From Duganella lactea (GTDB lineage Bacteria > Pseudomonadota > Gammaproteobacteria > Burkholderiales > Burkholderiaceae_D): a stretch of 64,000 nucleotides of DNA. The stretch spans positions 62,001 through 126,000 of the forward strand of contig NZ_WWCP01000010.1 of assembly GCF_009857505.1 (NCBI RefSeq). The letters are read 5' to 3'. This document shows, one piece after another, positions 7,723 through 19,697 of the stretch. The first letter of the stretch is position 1, and every line of letters begins with the position of its first letter. Both the position numbers and the translations under genes were made by a program. The notes under the pieces are model-generated. The model worked only from the letters and a program-made list of their open reading frames with translations, was not told the DNA's origin and searched no databases.

Positions 7723-8853
7723 TTATCCTTTACAGGGGAAGAGCGGGGCGCTCTGGTCAAAATCGTGGATGTCGTCGAGGACGCCGGCGCTCAAGTCCGG
7801 CGCCACGGTGGCGCGGCTTGCCAGCGTCAGCGCGGCCAGCTTCAGGCCGCGGCGGCAGGCCAGCGTCAGGTCGTCGCTGCCTTGATAGAGCGACCAGCAG
7901 ACGGCGGCCGAGAACGCGTCGCCGGCGCCGGTGACGTCCACCACGGCCACCTGGGGTGCTGCCAGCCATACCAGCGCGCCGCCACGCGTGTGGTACACGC
8001 CCTGGCCGCCGCAGGTGACGATGACGTCCCGCGCGCCCTGCGCGCACACCTCATTGCAGGCGGCGCGCACGTCGGCTTCGGTCGGCAGCGCGCGGCCGAC
8101 ACGGGTTTCCAGCTCGCCGCGATTCAGAATCAGCAGCCGCAGGCCACCGAGGTCTGAAGGCAGACGCGCCATCTTCGGCTGCGATACGGCAACAATCACC
8201 AGCGGCACGTGGTCGCTGCGCGCACTTTCCAGCAGCGCGGTGATGCTGCCGGCGGGCAGGTTCAGATCGGCGACCGTCAGCGCGGCGGCGGCGCGTTGTT
8301 GCTGGCGGCTGGCCAGGAATTCAGGGGTGAGACGGTCGTACAGCGCCATGTCGGCCAGGGCCAGCACCAGCTCGCCCTTGTCGTCGAGGATGGCGGTGTA
8401 GGTGCCGGTGGTGCCGTCTTGCAGCTTGAGGCTGCCCAGCGTGTCGATGCCGGCCGCTTGCGCATGGTCTTGCAACTGGCGGCCGGCGCTGTCGTTGCCC
8501 AACGCGCTCAGCAGCGCCACCGGCAGATTCAGCCTGGCCAGGTTTTCGGCGATGTTGCGCGCCACGCCGCCATACACTTCCTCGGCGGTGGCGGGATTGG
8601 AGGTGGCCGGCTGCAGCGGCGCGATGCTGCGCAGCTTGCGGTCCAGGTTGGCGGCGCCGATGCATAACACCGGACGTTTATCGGGCAGCACGTAGGCGCG
8701 ACCCAGCAGCCGGCGCTCGCGGATCAGGCCGGCGATGTGGCCGGCCACGGCCGAACGCGACAGGCGCAGCTGGTCCGCCAGCTCTTGCTGGGAAATGAAG
8801 GGATAGTCGCGGATCAGCTGGTACAACTGCTCCTTTTTTGAAGAATCGGTCAT
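7723..8853 (-). CDS. psuK: Pseudouridine kinase (PfkB family) with N-terminal winged-helix domain
   Basis: A 376-residue protein. Residues 1-60 form a DNA-binding-type winged helix ([20 protein letters not shown], then [14 protein letters not shown]). From about residue 63 it is a ribokinase/PfkB fold with [27 protein letters not shown] and the ATP/anion-hole motif [13 protein letters not shown]. It phosphorylates pseudouridine for PsuG. The N-terminal domain suggests the enzyme also binds DNA, possibly its own promoter, where two matched inverted repeats lie. ATG at 8853 is preceded by GGAAGC. HTH-PfkB fusions are known in this family; self-regulation is an inference. Confidence 0.93.
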   Translation of the reverse strand: MTDSSKKEQLYQLIRDYPFISQQELADQLRLSRSAVAGHIAGLIRERRLLGRAYVLPDKRPVLCIGAANLDRKLRSIAPLQPATSNPATAEEVYGGVARNIAENLARLNLPVALLSALGNDSAGRQLQDHAQAAGIDTLGSLKLQDGTTGTYTAILDDKGELVLALADMALYDRLTPEFLASRQQQRAAAALTVADLNLPAGSITALLESARSDHVPLVIVAVSQPKMARLPSDLGGLRLLILNRGELETRVGRALPTEADVRAACNEVCAQGARDVIVTCGGQGVYHTRGGALVWLAAPQVAVVDVTGAGDAFSAAVCWSLYQGSDDLTLACRRGLKLAALTLASRATVAPDLSAGVLDDIHDFDQSAPLFPCKG

Positions 8854-8862
8854 ATTGCTTCC

Positions 8863-8894
8863 AAACAGTTGTCTGCAATCGTAAACATTTGTTT
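8863..8894. promoter_or_regulatory. Two 12-bp palindromic operator candidates 20 bp apart before psuK
   Basis: AAACA-GT-TGTCT (8863-8874) and AAACA-TT-TGTTT (8883-8894) share the pattern AAACAnnTGTYT and start exactly 20 bp, about two helical turns, apart. They overlap the -10 box, start point and spacer of the psuK promoter, so a bound protein would repress. The HTH domain of the kinase itself is the obvious candidate. Confidence 0.55.
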
Positions 8895-8906
8895 GAATCA
8901 AGTCAA
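8878..8906 (-). promoter_or_regulatory. Predicted sigma-70 promoter of psuK-psuG
   Basis: On the reverse strand TTGACT (complement of 8901-8906) and TACGAT (complement of 8878-8883) are separated by 17 bases. This predicts transcription starting near 8871, about 18 bases before the psuK start. Confidence 0.6.
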
Positions 8907-8990
8907 CCGCGCACCGCGGCTCAATTTGCCGTGGTTTATAATAGCCGGGATTTATATCGTTTATGTATAAATAGCTAAGAAAAATGGTAT

Positions 8991-9020
8991 TTGCCATACA
9001 TATGCACGATGATGCATAGT
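8991..9020 (+). promoter_or_regulatory. Weak candidate promoter of the nucleoside operon
   Basis: TTGCCA at 8991-8996 and CATAGT at 9015-9020 are 18 bases apart, ahead of the purine nucleoside phosphorylase start at 9061. The whole interval from 8907 to 9060 is AT-rich compared with its surroundings and must hold the promoter of the operon. Confidence 0.3.
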
Positions 9021-9060
9021 GGCAGCTTCCCCAGCCATATCAAAAAATTCGAGGATTTTC

Positions 9061-9900
9061 ATGTCTAATAACTTCCCATTCCAGGCCGCCGAGATTGTTC
9101 GTGCCCGTCTTCCAGAAGGCTTCAAGCCACGCGTAGCGATGATTCTGGGTTCCGGCCTGGGCGTGCTGGCGGAACAGATGACCGACGCGGTCACCATTGG
9201 CTACGATCAACTGCCAGGCTTCCCGATCTCCACCGTGCACGGCCACGCCGGCGAACTGGTGATCGGCACCCTGGCGGGCGTGCAGGTGGTGTGCATGAAG
9301 GGCCGCGGCCACGTCTACGAAGGCTATGGCCTGGGCGTGATGACCAGCGCCGTGCGCACCATGAAGCTGCTGGGCTGCGAGATGCTGTTCGTGACCAACG
9401 CGGCCGGTTCGCTGCGCCCTGAAGTGGACGCCGGTTCGCTGGTGGCGCTGACCGACCATATCAACTTCCTGCCGGGCACGCCGATGATGGGCCCGAACGA
9501 TGAGCGCTTCGGCCCACGCTTCTTCAGCATGGCCAACGCTTACGACGCCGATCTGCGCGCGCTGCTGCAAGCGTCGGCCAAGGAGAAGAACGTGACGCTG
9601 CATGAAGGCGTGTACATCGCCTACGCCGGTCCTAACTTTGAAACGCCTGCGGAAATCCGCGCGTTCAAGACGCTGGGCGCGGATGTGGTGGGTATGTCGG
9701 TGGTGCCGGAAGTGGTGTCGGCGCGTCACTGCGGTTTGAAAGTGGTGGGCGTGTCGGCCATCACCAATCTGGCGGAAGGCTTGTCGCCGTTCCCGCTGTC
9801 GCATGAACAGACCTTGAAGTATGCCGCCGTTGCGGCGACCTCGCTGGTGGAAGTGATCCTGGGCTTCCTCGGCAACGTGGCGAAAACGCCGCAGGCGTAA
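9061..9900 (+). CDS. Purine-nucleoside phosphorylase (trimeric, XapA/PunA type)
   Basis: A 279-residue phosphorylase that converts purine (deoxy)nucleosides and phosphate to the base and (deoxy)ribose 1-phosphate. The phosphate-binding GSGLG (ILGSGLGVLAE), the GRGHVYEGY loop, TNAAGSLRPEV, the base-site YAGPNFETPAEIR and VVGMSVVPEVVSARH are those of the low-molecular-mass trimeric family rather than DeoD hexamers. ATG at 9061 follows GAGGATTTTC. It is the first gene of the rightward nucleoside operon and is followed by a strong hairpin terminator, so downstream expression may depend on partial read-through or another promoter. Confidence 0.95.
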   Translation: MSNNFPFQAAEIVRARLPEGFKPRVAMILGSGLGVLAEQMTDAVTIGYDQLPGFPISTVHGHAGELVIGTLAGVQVVCMKGRGHVYEGYGLGVMTSAVRTMKLLGCEMLFVTNAAGSLRPEVDAGSLVALTDHINFLPGTPMMGPNDERFGPRFFSMANAYDADLRALLQASAKEKNVTLHEGVYIAYAGPNFETPAEIRAFKTLGADVVGMSVVPEVVSARHCGLKVVGVSAITNLAEGLSPFPLSHEQTLKYAAVAATSLVEVILGFLGNVAKTPQA

Positions 9901-9909
9901 GTTACCTAA

Positions 9910-9935
9910 GGGGCGGCGTAGTCCGCCCCTTTTTT
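9910..9935 (+). terminator. Rho-independent terminator after purine nucleoside phosphorylase
   Basis: GGGGCGG (9910-9916), 6-base loop, CCGCCCC (9923-9929), then TTTTTT. It lies 10 bases after the stop codon and within the nucleoside gene series. Confidence 0.85.
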
Positions 9936-9947
9936 GTTAGCCCCTCC

Positions 9948-9977
9948 GCGTCGTCCCGGCTTGCGCCGGAATGACGC
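9948..9977. repeat. REP-like palindrome, copy 2
   Basis: GCGTCGTCCCGGC (9948-9960), loop TTGC, GCCGGAATGACGC (9965-9977): a 13-bp stem with a mismatch, the same family as the hairpin at 14554-14579. It sits between the terminator and deoB. Confidence 0.75.
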
Positions 9978-10003
9978 GCGCGCGGGGCGGATATGGAGTG
10001 ATC

Positions 10004-11197
10004 ATGAAACGCGCATTTATCCTGCTGCTCGATTCCTTCGGCCTGGGCGCCACGCCCGATGCGGCGAAGTACAACGATGTCGGCGCCAACACCTTTGGCC
10101 ACATCGCGGAAACCGTTGCCAAAAACGGCAAGCCGATGTCGCTGCCGACCATGGAAAAACTGGGCCTGACCGCCGCCGCGCAGCTGGCCAGCGGCGAATG
10201 GGCCACCGGCTTCACGCAACGCGAAGGCTTCACCGCCGCCTACGGCGCCGCGCGCGAACGCTCGACTGGCAAGGACACGCAGTCCGGCCACTGGGAAATC
10301 GCCGGCGTGCCGGTGGAGTTCGACTGGGGCTACTTCCCAAAAACCGTGCCGTCGTTCCCGGCCGAGTTGACGCAAAAGCTGCGGGAACTGACCGGCGTAC
10401 CGGGCTTCCTGGGCGACTGCCACGCCTCGGGCACGGAAATCATTAACCAGCACGGTGACGAGCATGTCGCCACCGGCAAGCCGATCATCTATACCTCCGC
10501 CGACTCGGTGCTGCAAATCGCCGCGCACGAGGAATCGTTTGGCCTGGAGCGCCTGTATGAAGTGTGCGAGATCGCCTTCAAACTGGTGGCGCCGTATAAC
10601 ATCGGCCGCGTGATCGCGCGTCCGTTCGTCGGCGCCAACGGCAACTACACCCGCACCACCAACCGTCACGACTATGCCGTCGCGCCGCCAGCGCCGACGC
10701 TGCTGGACCACGTGAAGAACGACGGCGGCGAAGTGATCGCGCTGGGCAAAATCAGCGACATCTTCGCCACGCAGGGCGTATCGCGCGTGGTCAAGGGCAA
10801 GGACAATATGGCGTTGTTCGACGCGCTGCTGAAAGTGGCCGACGAAGCCGGTGACAAGTCGCTCACCTTCGTCAACTTCGTCGACTTCGACCAGGCCTTC
10901 GGCCACCGCCGCGACGTCAACGGCTACTCGAACGCGCTGCACGAAATGGATGCGCGCCTGCCGGAGTTCATCGCCAAGCTGCAAGAGGACGACCTGGTGG
11001 TCATCACCGCCGACCATGGCTGCGACCCGACCTGGCCCGGCTCCGATCACACGCGCGAACATATCCCGATGATCTTCTTCGGTCCGAAGGTGAAGGCGCA
11101 ATCGCTGGGCATCTCTGAAACCTTCTCGGACATCGGCCAGACCCTGGCCCATCACCTCGGCGTCAAGCCACTTTCGAACGGAAGCAATCTGTTATGA
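10004..11197 (+). CDS. deoB: Phosphopentomutase
   Basis: A 397-residue metalloenzyme of the alkaline phosphatase superfamily that interconverts (deoxy)ribose 1-phosphate and 5-phosphate, linking the phosphorylases to DeoC. Visible motifs are the N-terminal LLLDSFGLGATPDA (metal-binding Asp), STGKDTQSGHWE with the phosphorylated Thr region, LTFVNFVDFDQAFGHRRD, and the metal-binding ITADHGCDP and SDHTREHIPM. Length matches the family. ATG at 10004 begins the conserved sequence. Its end overlaps the start of deoC by 4 bases. Confidence 0.97.
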   Translation: MKRAFILLLDSFGLGATPDAAKYNDVGANTFGHIAETVAKNGKPMSLPTMEKLGLTAAAQLASGEWATGFTQREGFTAAYGAARERSTGKDTQSGHWEIAGVPVEFDWGYFPKTVPSFPAELTQKLRELTGVPGFLGDCHASGTEIINQHGDEHVATGKPIIYTSADSVLQIAAHEESFGLERLYEVCEIAFKLVAPYNIGRVIARPFVGANGNYTRTTNRHDYAVAPPAPTLLDHVKNDGGEVIALGKISDIFATQGVSRVVKGKDNMALFDALLKVADEAGDKSLTFVNFVDFDQAFGHRRDVNGYSNALHEMDARLPEFIAKLQEDDLVVITADHGCDPTWPGSDHTREHIPMIFFGPKVKAQSLGISETFSDIGQTLAHHLGVKPLSNGSNLL

Positions 11198-12147
11198 GCG
11201 ACTTTAAGCGCAATGAAGCAGTCCCGCTGGACCTCGGCTGGATCAACCATATTCACGTCAACAAGAGCGCCGCCGACCGCCGCGCCGCCAGTCTGGCCAA
11301 CCGTCGCACCGTGAAGAAAGAGTACCAGGCCGCCTGGCTGGTCAAGGCCATCGGCCTGATCGACCTGACCACGCTGTCCGGCGACGATACGCCGGGCCGC
11401 GTGGAACGCCTGTGCCGCAAGGCGCTGCGGCCGCTGCGCGCCGATCTGGTGGAGGCGCTGGGCCTGCAGGACTATAACCTGGCCACCGGCGCTGTTTGCG
11501 TGTACCACGAGATGATCAAGCCGGCGGTGGAAGTGTTGCAAGGCCGCCTGCCGATCGCCGCCGTGTCAACCGGCTTCCCGGCCGGTTTGACCAGCATGGA
11601 AACCAAGGTGCGCGAGATCGAATTGTCGGTCGCCGCCGGCGCTTCCGAGATTGATATCGTCATCACCCGCCAGCACGTTTTGACCGGCAACTGGCAAGCG
11701 TTGTACGACGAGATGCTGGCTTACCGCAAGGCTTGCGGCGAGGCGCACGTCAAGGCGATTCTGGCGACCGGTGAACTGGTCACGCTGGAAAACGTGGCCA
11801 AGGCATCGTGGGTCTGCATGATGGCCGGCGCGGACTTCATCAAGACCTCGACCGGCAAGGGGCCGGTCAACGCCACCATTCCTGTATCGCTGACGATGGT
11901 GCGCGCGATCCGCGATTACCACGAGCAGACCGGTTTCAAGATCGGCTACAAGCCGGCGGGCGGCGTCGGCACGGCCAAGGCCGCGCTGCAGTACCTGACC
12001 CTGATGAAGGAAGAACTGGGCAACGAGTGGCTGGAGCCGCACCTGTTCCGCATCGGCGCATCGAGCCTGCTGACCGACATCGAACGCCAGCTGGAACACT
12101 ACGTGACCGGTAACTACTCGGCCGCACACCGCCACGCGCAACCATAA
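11194..12147 (+). CDS. deoC: Deoxyribose-phosphate aldolase
   Basis: A 317-residue class I aldolase that cleaves 2-deoxyribose 5-phosphate to glyceraldehyde 3-phosphate and acetaldehyde. The Schiff-base Lys lies in GADFIKTSTGKG, with AILATGELVT and IGYKPAGGVGT contributing the other conserved active-site residues. It has the longer N-terminal region seen in actinobacterial/proteobacterial and eukaryotic-like DeoC rather than the short 220-260 residue type. The ATG overlaps the deoB stop (ATGA). The aldehyde dehydrogenase gene follows after 14 bases and may deal with its acetaldehyde product. Confidence 0.96.
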   Translation: MSDFKRNEAVPLDLGWINHIHVNKSAADRRAASLANRRTVKKEYQAAWLVKAIGLIDLTTLSGDDTPGRVERLCRKALRPLRADLVEALGLQDYNLATGAVCVYHEMIKPAVEVLQGRLPIAAVSTGFPAGLTSMETKVREIELSVAAGASEIDIVITRQHVLTGNWQALYDEMLAYRKACGEAHVKAILATGELVTLENVAKASWVCMMAGADFIKTSTGKGPVNATIPVSLTMVRAIRDYHEQTGFKIGYKPAGGVGTAKAALQYLTLMKEELGNEWLEPHLFRIGASSLLTDIERQLEHYVTGNYSAAHRHAQP

Positions 12148-12161
12148 GAATCGGAACCGTC

Positions 12162-14543
12162 ATGCCAACCATTAAAGAGATCCTTAACACCATGGAATAC
12201 GGCCCAGCACCGGAAAGCACCAAAGAAGCGCAAGCGTGGCTGGAACAACGTGGCCGCCAGTTCGGCCTGTTCATCAACAACGAGTGGAGCGAAGCCGGTG
12301 AACTGTTCGCCTCCATCAATCCGGCCAACGGCGCCAAGCTGGCCGACCTGACCCAGGGCACCGCCGCCGATGTGGATCGCGCCGTCGCCGCCGCGCGCGC
12401 CGCGCAACCGGGCTGGCAGGCACTGGGCGGCCATGGCCGCGCCAAGATCATGTACGCGATCGCGCGCCTGATGCAGAAGCACGCGCGCCTGTTCGCCGTA
12501 CTGGAAACGCTGGACAACGGCAAGACCATCCGCGAAACCCGCGACGTCGATCTGCCGCTGGTGGCGCGTCACTTCTACCACCACGCCGGCTGGGCGCAAC
12601 TGCAGGCCGAGGAATTCGCCGACTACCGCGCCGTGGGCGTGGTCGGTCAGATCGTGCCGTGGAATTTTCCGCTGCTGATGCTGGCGTGGAAAATCGCGCC
12701 GGCGCTGGCCGCCGGTAATACCGTGGTCTTCAAGCCGGCCGAATTCACCTCGCTGACCGCGCTGCTGTTCGCCGACATCTGCGTGCAGGCCGGCGTGCCG
12801 GCGGGCGTGGTCAACATCGTCACCGGCGATGGCCGTGTGGGCGAAGCCATCGTCAAGCACGCGGACATCGACAAGCTGGCCTTCACCGGTTCGACCGAAG
12901 TGGGTCGTCTGATCCGTGAAGCGTCGGCCGGCAGCGGCAAGAAGCTGTCGCTGGAGTTGGGCGGAAAATCTCCGTTCATCGTGTTTGAAGATGCGGACCT
13001 GGACGCCGCCGTTGAAGGCTTGGTCGATTCGATCTGGTTCAATCAGGGCCAGGTGTGCTGCGCCGGTTCGCGCCTGCTGGTGCAGGAATCGGTGCAGGAT
13101 AAATTCCTGGACAAGCTGCGCGCCCGTATGGACAAGCTGACCCTCGGTTCGCCGCTGGACAAGTCGATGGACATCGGCGCGCTGGTCGATCCGGTGCAGA
13201 AACAGCGCATCGAAGGCCTGGTGCAATCGGCGCGTGACGAAGGCTGCACCGTGTATCAGCCAGCGTGCGAACTGCCGGCCGATGGCTCGTGGTTCCCGCC
13301 AACCCTGATCACCGGCGCCTCGACCGCCGCCGCCGTGGCGCAGGCTGAAATCTTTGGCCCGGTGCTGGTGGCGATGAGCTTCCGCACGCCGCCGGAAGCC
13401 GTGCAACTGGCGAACAACACGGTGTACGGTCTGGCCGCCTGCGTGTGGACCGAGAATATTTCGCTGGCGCTGGACGTCGCTCCGGCGATCAAGGCTGGCG
13501 TGGTGTGGATTAACACCGCCAACCAGTTCGACGCCGCTTGCGGCTTCGGCGGCTACCGCGAATCCGGCTACGGCCGTGAAGGCGGCCGCGAAGGCATGTA
13601 CGAATATATGACCGCGTTGTCGGAAGACGCGCGTCCGGCCGCGCCAGTGGTGGAGCCGAAGGCCAAGCCGAAAGCTGTGCCGGCAAGCGGTGGCGTGTTC
13701 GCCATCGACCGCACCGCCAAGATGTACATCGGCGGCAAGCAGGCACGCCCTGATGGCGCCTACAGCCGCGCGATTCACGGCGCCGACGGTGAGTTCATCG
13801 CCGAAGTGGGCGAGGGCAGCCGCAAGGACATCCGCAACGCGGTGGAAGCGGCGCACAAGGCCACCGGCTGGACCAAGGCCACCGCGCACAATCGCGCGCA
13901 GGTGCTGTACTACATCGCTGAAAACCTGGCCGCGCGCGGCGAGGAATTCGCCGCCCGCATCGCCGCCATGACCAGTAGCAAAAACGCCGAGAAGGAAGTG
14001 CTGGCGTCGATCGAGCGTCTGTTCTACTACGCCGCGTGGGCCGACAAGTACGACGGTCTGGCCCATCAGCCGCCGATGCACGGCATTACCGTGGCGCTGA
14101 ACGAGCCGCTGGGCGTGATCGGCATCGTGTGCCCGAACGAGGCGCCGCTACTGGGCTTCATCTCGCTGGTGGCGCCGGCCATCGCGCTGGGTAACCGCGT
14201 GGTGGTGGTGCCGTCGGAAGCGCATCCGTTGTCCGCCACCGATCTGTATCAGGTGTTCGATACGTCGGACCTGCCGGCCGGTGTGGTCAACATCATCACC
14301 GGTTCGGCCGATGAGCTGGCGCGCACGCTGGCGACGCATGGCGATATCGATGCGGTGTGGCGTCATGACGGTTCGGCCGAAGGCTGCGCGGAAGTGGAGC
14401 GCCTGTCGGCATCGACGCTGAAGCGTACCTGGGTGGGCGGCGCCAAAGGCCGCGACTGGTACAGCACCGCGCAAGCGGGCGGCCGCGCGGTACTGGCGCA
14501 CGCCTCGCAAGTGAAAAACATCTGGATTCCCTACGGCGTCTAA
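12162..14543 (+). CDS. Tandem aldehyde dehydrogenase: active domain plus degenerate second domain
   Basis: A 793-residue protein with two aldehyde dehydrogenase modules. Residues about 25-490 form a complete NAD-dependent domain with WNFPLLM, the general-base Glu in LELGGKSP and the catalytic Cys in GQVCCAGSR (C299/C300). Residues about 515-793 repeat the N-terminal, NAD-binding half (MYIGGKQ..., GVIGIVCPNEAPLLGFISL) but end before any catalytic Cys region, so the second module is probably structural, as in the C-terminal ALDH-like domain of some PutA proteins. Its place between deoC and deoA suggests oxidation of acetaldehyde or another deoxyribose-derived aldehyde to the acid. Substrate is inferred from context. 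Confidence 0.9.
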   Translation: MPTIKEILNTMEYGPAPESTKEAQAWLEQRGRQFGLFINNEWSEAGELFASINPANGAKLADLTQGTAADVDRAVAAARAAQPGWQALGGHGRAKIMYAIARLMQKHARLFAVLETLDNGKTIRETRDVDLPLVARHFYHHAGWAQLQAEEFADYRAVGVVGQIVPWNFPLLMLAWKIAPALAAGNTVVFKPAEFTSLTALLFADICVQAGVPAGVVNIVTGDGRVGEAIVKHADIDKLAFTGSTEVGRLIREASAGSGKKLSLELGGKSPFIVFEDADLDAAVEGLVDSIWFNQGQVCCAGSRLLVQESVQDKFLDKLRARMDKLTLGSPLDKSMDIGALVDPVQKQRIEGLVQSARDEGCTVYQPACELPADGSWFPPTLITGASTAAAVAQAEIFGPVLVAMSFRTPPEAVQLANNTVYGLAACVWTENISLALDVAPAIKAGVVWINTANQFDAACGFGGYRESGYGREGGREGMYEYMTALSEDARPAAPVVEPKAKPKAVPASGGVFAIDRTAKMYIGGKQARPDGAYSRAIHGADGEFIAEVGEGSRKDIRNAVEAAHKATGWTKATAHNRAQVLYYIAENLAARGEEFAARIAAMTSSKNAEKEVLASIERLFYYAAWADKYDGLAHQPPMHGITVALNEPLGVIGIVCPNEAPLLGFISLVAPAIALGNRVVVVPSEAHPLSATDLYQVFDTSDLPAGVVNIITGSADELARTLATHGDIDAVWRHDGSAEGCAEVERLSASTLKRTWVGGAKGRDWYSTAQAGGRAVLAHASQVKNIWIPYGV

Positions 14544-14553
14544 CCCCACCCCG

Positions 14554-14579
14554 GTCATTCCGGCTTACGCCGGAATGAC
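14554..14579. repeat. REP-like palindrome, copy 3 (best copy)
   Basis: GTCATTCCGGC (14554-14564), loop TTAC, GCCGGAATGAC (14569-14579): a perfect 11-bp stem in the 60-base gap between the aldehyde dehydrogenase gene and deoA. No T-run follows, so it is a REP-type element rather than a terminator. Confidence 0.85.
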
Positions 14580-14603
14580 GCGTTTTGAATTACGGGAGAA
14601 TTC

Positions 14604-17972
<3,369 letters not shown>

Positions 17973-18027
17973 CGTTCCCTCCCTTGGAAGCAGAGGGTCA
18001 GTATACGCCGATGGCCTTCACCGCACG

Positions 18028-18789
18028 TTACATTTGCTGGAATAAATGTGTGTGGCCGCGGCTTACTTCCAACAATTCTCCATGGTTGCGAACACGCACC
18101 ATCTGCCGCCCGCGCAGGTCGCGCGTGACCTCCTGGATGGCGTCCACGCGCACCAATGTCGAGCGGTGGATGCGCCAGAATTCGTTCGGGTCCAGCTCAT
18201 CCGCCAGCTCCTTCAAGGTCTTGCGGATCAGCACTTCAGACTGCTCGGTCTGCACGCGCGTGTACTTTTCGTCGGCCTGGAAGAACAATACTTCGCGCGT
18301 CGAGATCATGCGCAGGTTGGCGCCCACCACCGCCTGGATCCAGCGCAGGTAGTCCTGCTTCGGCGCCAGCTTGTTGTGGTGCGACAGCAGCTGGGTCAGT
18401 TGCCGTTCGATATTGGAGGGCTGTTTGCCGATGCGCGCTTGCAGCCGTCCGCAGGCGGTCTTCAGCCGCTCGCCGCCGACCGGTTTGAGCAGGTAGTCCA
18501 GCGCGCCCTGCTCGAACGCTTCGATCGCATACTGGTCGTAGGCGGTGACGAACACCAGGTGGCAGCGGTTGAACAGCATGCGCGCGGCCTCGATGCCGGA
18601 CAGGCCGGGCATGCGGATGTCGAGGAACACCACGTCCGGCTGATGCTGGCCTGCCAGCGCCACGGCCTCGATGCCGTTGGCCGCCTCGGCCACGATGTCG
18701 AGCTCCGGCCAGGCTTCTTGCAGGCGGCTGCGCAGCTGCTGGCGCATGCCTTCCTCGTCATCGGCGATGACAGCGGTAGGGCGGCTCAT
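18028..18789 (-). CDS. LytTR-family two-component response regulator
   Basis: A 253-residue regulator with an N-terminal receiver domain (acidic pair DD at 10-11, phospho-acceptor Asp57 in VVFLDIRMPG, conserved Thr in VFVTAYDQ and Lys in LLKPV) and a C-terminal LytTR DNA-binding domain from about residue 145 (LRMISTREVLFFQADEKYT, FWRIHRSTLVRVDAI). Such regulators bind direct repeats upstream of envelope or metabolite genes. Start overlaps the histidine kinase stop by 4 bases, so both come from one leftward transcript. Confidence 0.93.
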   Translation of the reverse strand: MSRPTAVIADDEEGMRQQLRSRLQEAWPELDIVAEAANGIEAVALAGQHQPDVVFLDIRMPGLSGIEAARMLFNRCHLVFVTAYDQYAIEAFEQGALDYLLKPVGGERLKTACGRLQARIGKQPSNIERQLTQLLSHHNKLAPKQDYLRWIQAVVGANLRMISTREVLFFQADEKYTRVQTEQSEVLIRKTLKELADELDPNEFWRIHRSTLVRVDAIQEVTRDLRGRQMVRVRNHGELLEVSRGHTHLFQQM

Positions 18790-19697
18790 TTGGCGCTCCC
18801 GGCAAAAATATCTGGTGCATACGGCACGCGGATGCTGGCGCGGGTGCCGCCGTTCAGCGGCGCTTCGATCACCAGTTGCGCGCGGTTGCCGTACTGGATG
18901 CGCAGCCGCTCGCGCACATTGGCCAGGCCGAGGCCGTCACTGGAGAAGGGATTGAAACCGACGCCGTCGTCGATCACGTCCACCTGCAGCATCTGGCCAT
19001 CCACGGCGGCGCGGATGTCGATGCGGCCGCCGTCGATCTTCGGTTCCAGCCCGTGCTTGATGGCGTTTTCGATCAGGATCTGCAGCATCATCACCGGGAA
19101 GGTGGCGCTCAGCATTTCCGCCGGCACGTCGATCGACACCGCCAGCCGCGCGCGCATGCGCGCCTGCATGATGGCCAGGTAGGCGCGCGACATCTCGATT
19201 TGCCGGCCCAGCGTGCCGGTGCCCTTGGCGCGCATCTGCGGCAGCGTGGCGCGCAGGTAGTCGATCAGGTTCTGGTGGATGCGTGCCGCTTGCGGCGGAT
19301 CGGTCTCGATCAACTGGCCGATCAGCGCCAGGGTGTTGAACAGAAAATGCGGCTCGACCTGCGCCTGCAGGGCGGCCATGCGCGCCTCGACCACGCGCCG
19401 TTCGATGCTTTCCTCATCGGCGTGGGTCTCGGCGTTGCGCGCTTCCAGCTCGGCCTTGCGCTTGCCGCCGGCCAGCACCTTGAGGCCGAACGAGGCCAGC
19501 ACGAAGCCCCAGATCTGCTCGTTGATGTGGAACAGCGACGCCGACAGGATCAGGAACAGCAGCCAGATGATGAGCAGCTTGCGCCACTCGACCTGCGCCA
19601 GCCAGTCGAAAAAATGCCACCAGACGCTGACGGCGGTTTCGCCGACCTCGCGGACAATGTCCAGCAAGCCGGCCGTGGCCAGCTTTGTCCTTTTCAT
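18786..19697 (-). CDS. LytS/YehU-type sensor histidine kinase
   Basis: A 303-residue kinase with two hydrophobic spans (about residues 38-75, LLIIWLLFLILSASLF and WGFVLASFGLKVLAG), a His_kinase domain with phospho-acceptor His in QVEPHFLFNTLALI, and an ATPase domain with N box ILIENAIKHGLEP and G boxes DDGVGFNP and GLGLANVRERL. No separate sensor domain is present, so it senses through the membrane helices or a partner. The small membrane protein encoded just upstream, overlapping by 4 bases, is a candidate partner. Confidence 0.93.
   Translation of the reverse strand: MKRTKLATAGLLDIVREVGETAVSVWWHFFDWLAQVEWRKLLIIWLLFLILSASLFHINEQIWGFVLASFGLKVLAGGKRKAELEARNAETHADEESIERRVVEARMAALQAQVEPHFLFNTLALIGQLIETDPPQAARIHQNLIDYLRATLPQMRAKGTGTLGRQIEMSRAYLAIMQARMRARLAVSIDVPAEMLSATFPVMMLQILIENAIKHGLEPKIDGGRIDIRAAVDGQMLQVDVIDDGVGFNPFSSDGLGLANVRERLRIQYGNRAQLVIEAPLNGGTRASIRVPYAPDIFAGSAK

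Noticed and set aside
12114..14081. 655-codon reverse-strand frame across the aldehyde dehydrogenase gene
   Set aside because: Antisense of a strong gene with low-complexity composition; no start signal and no known domain.
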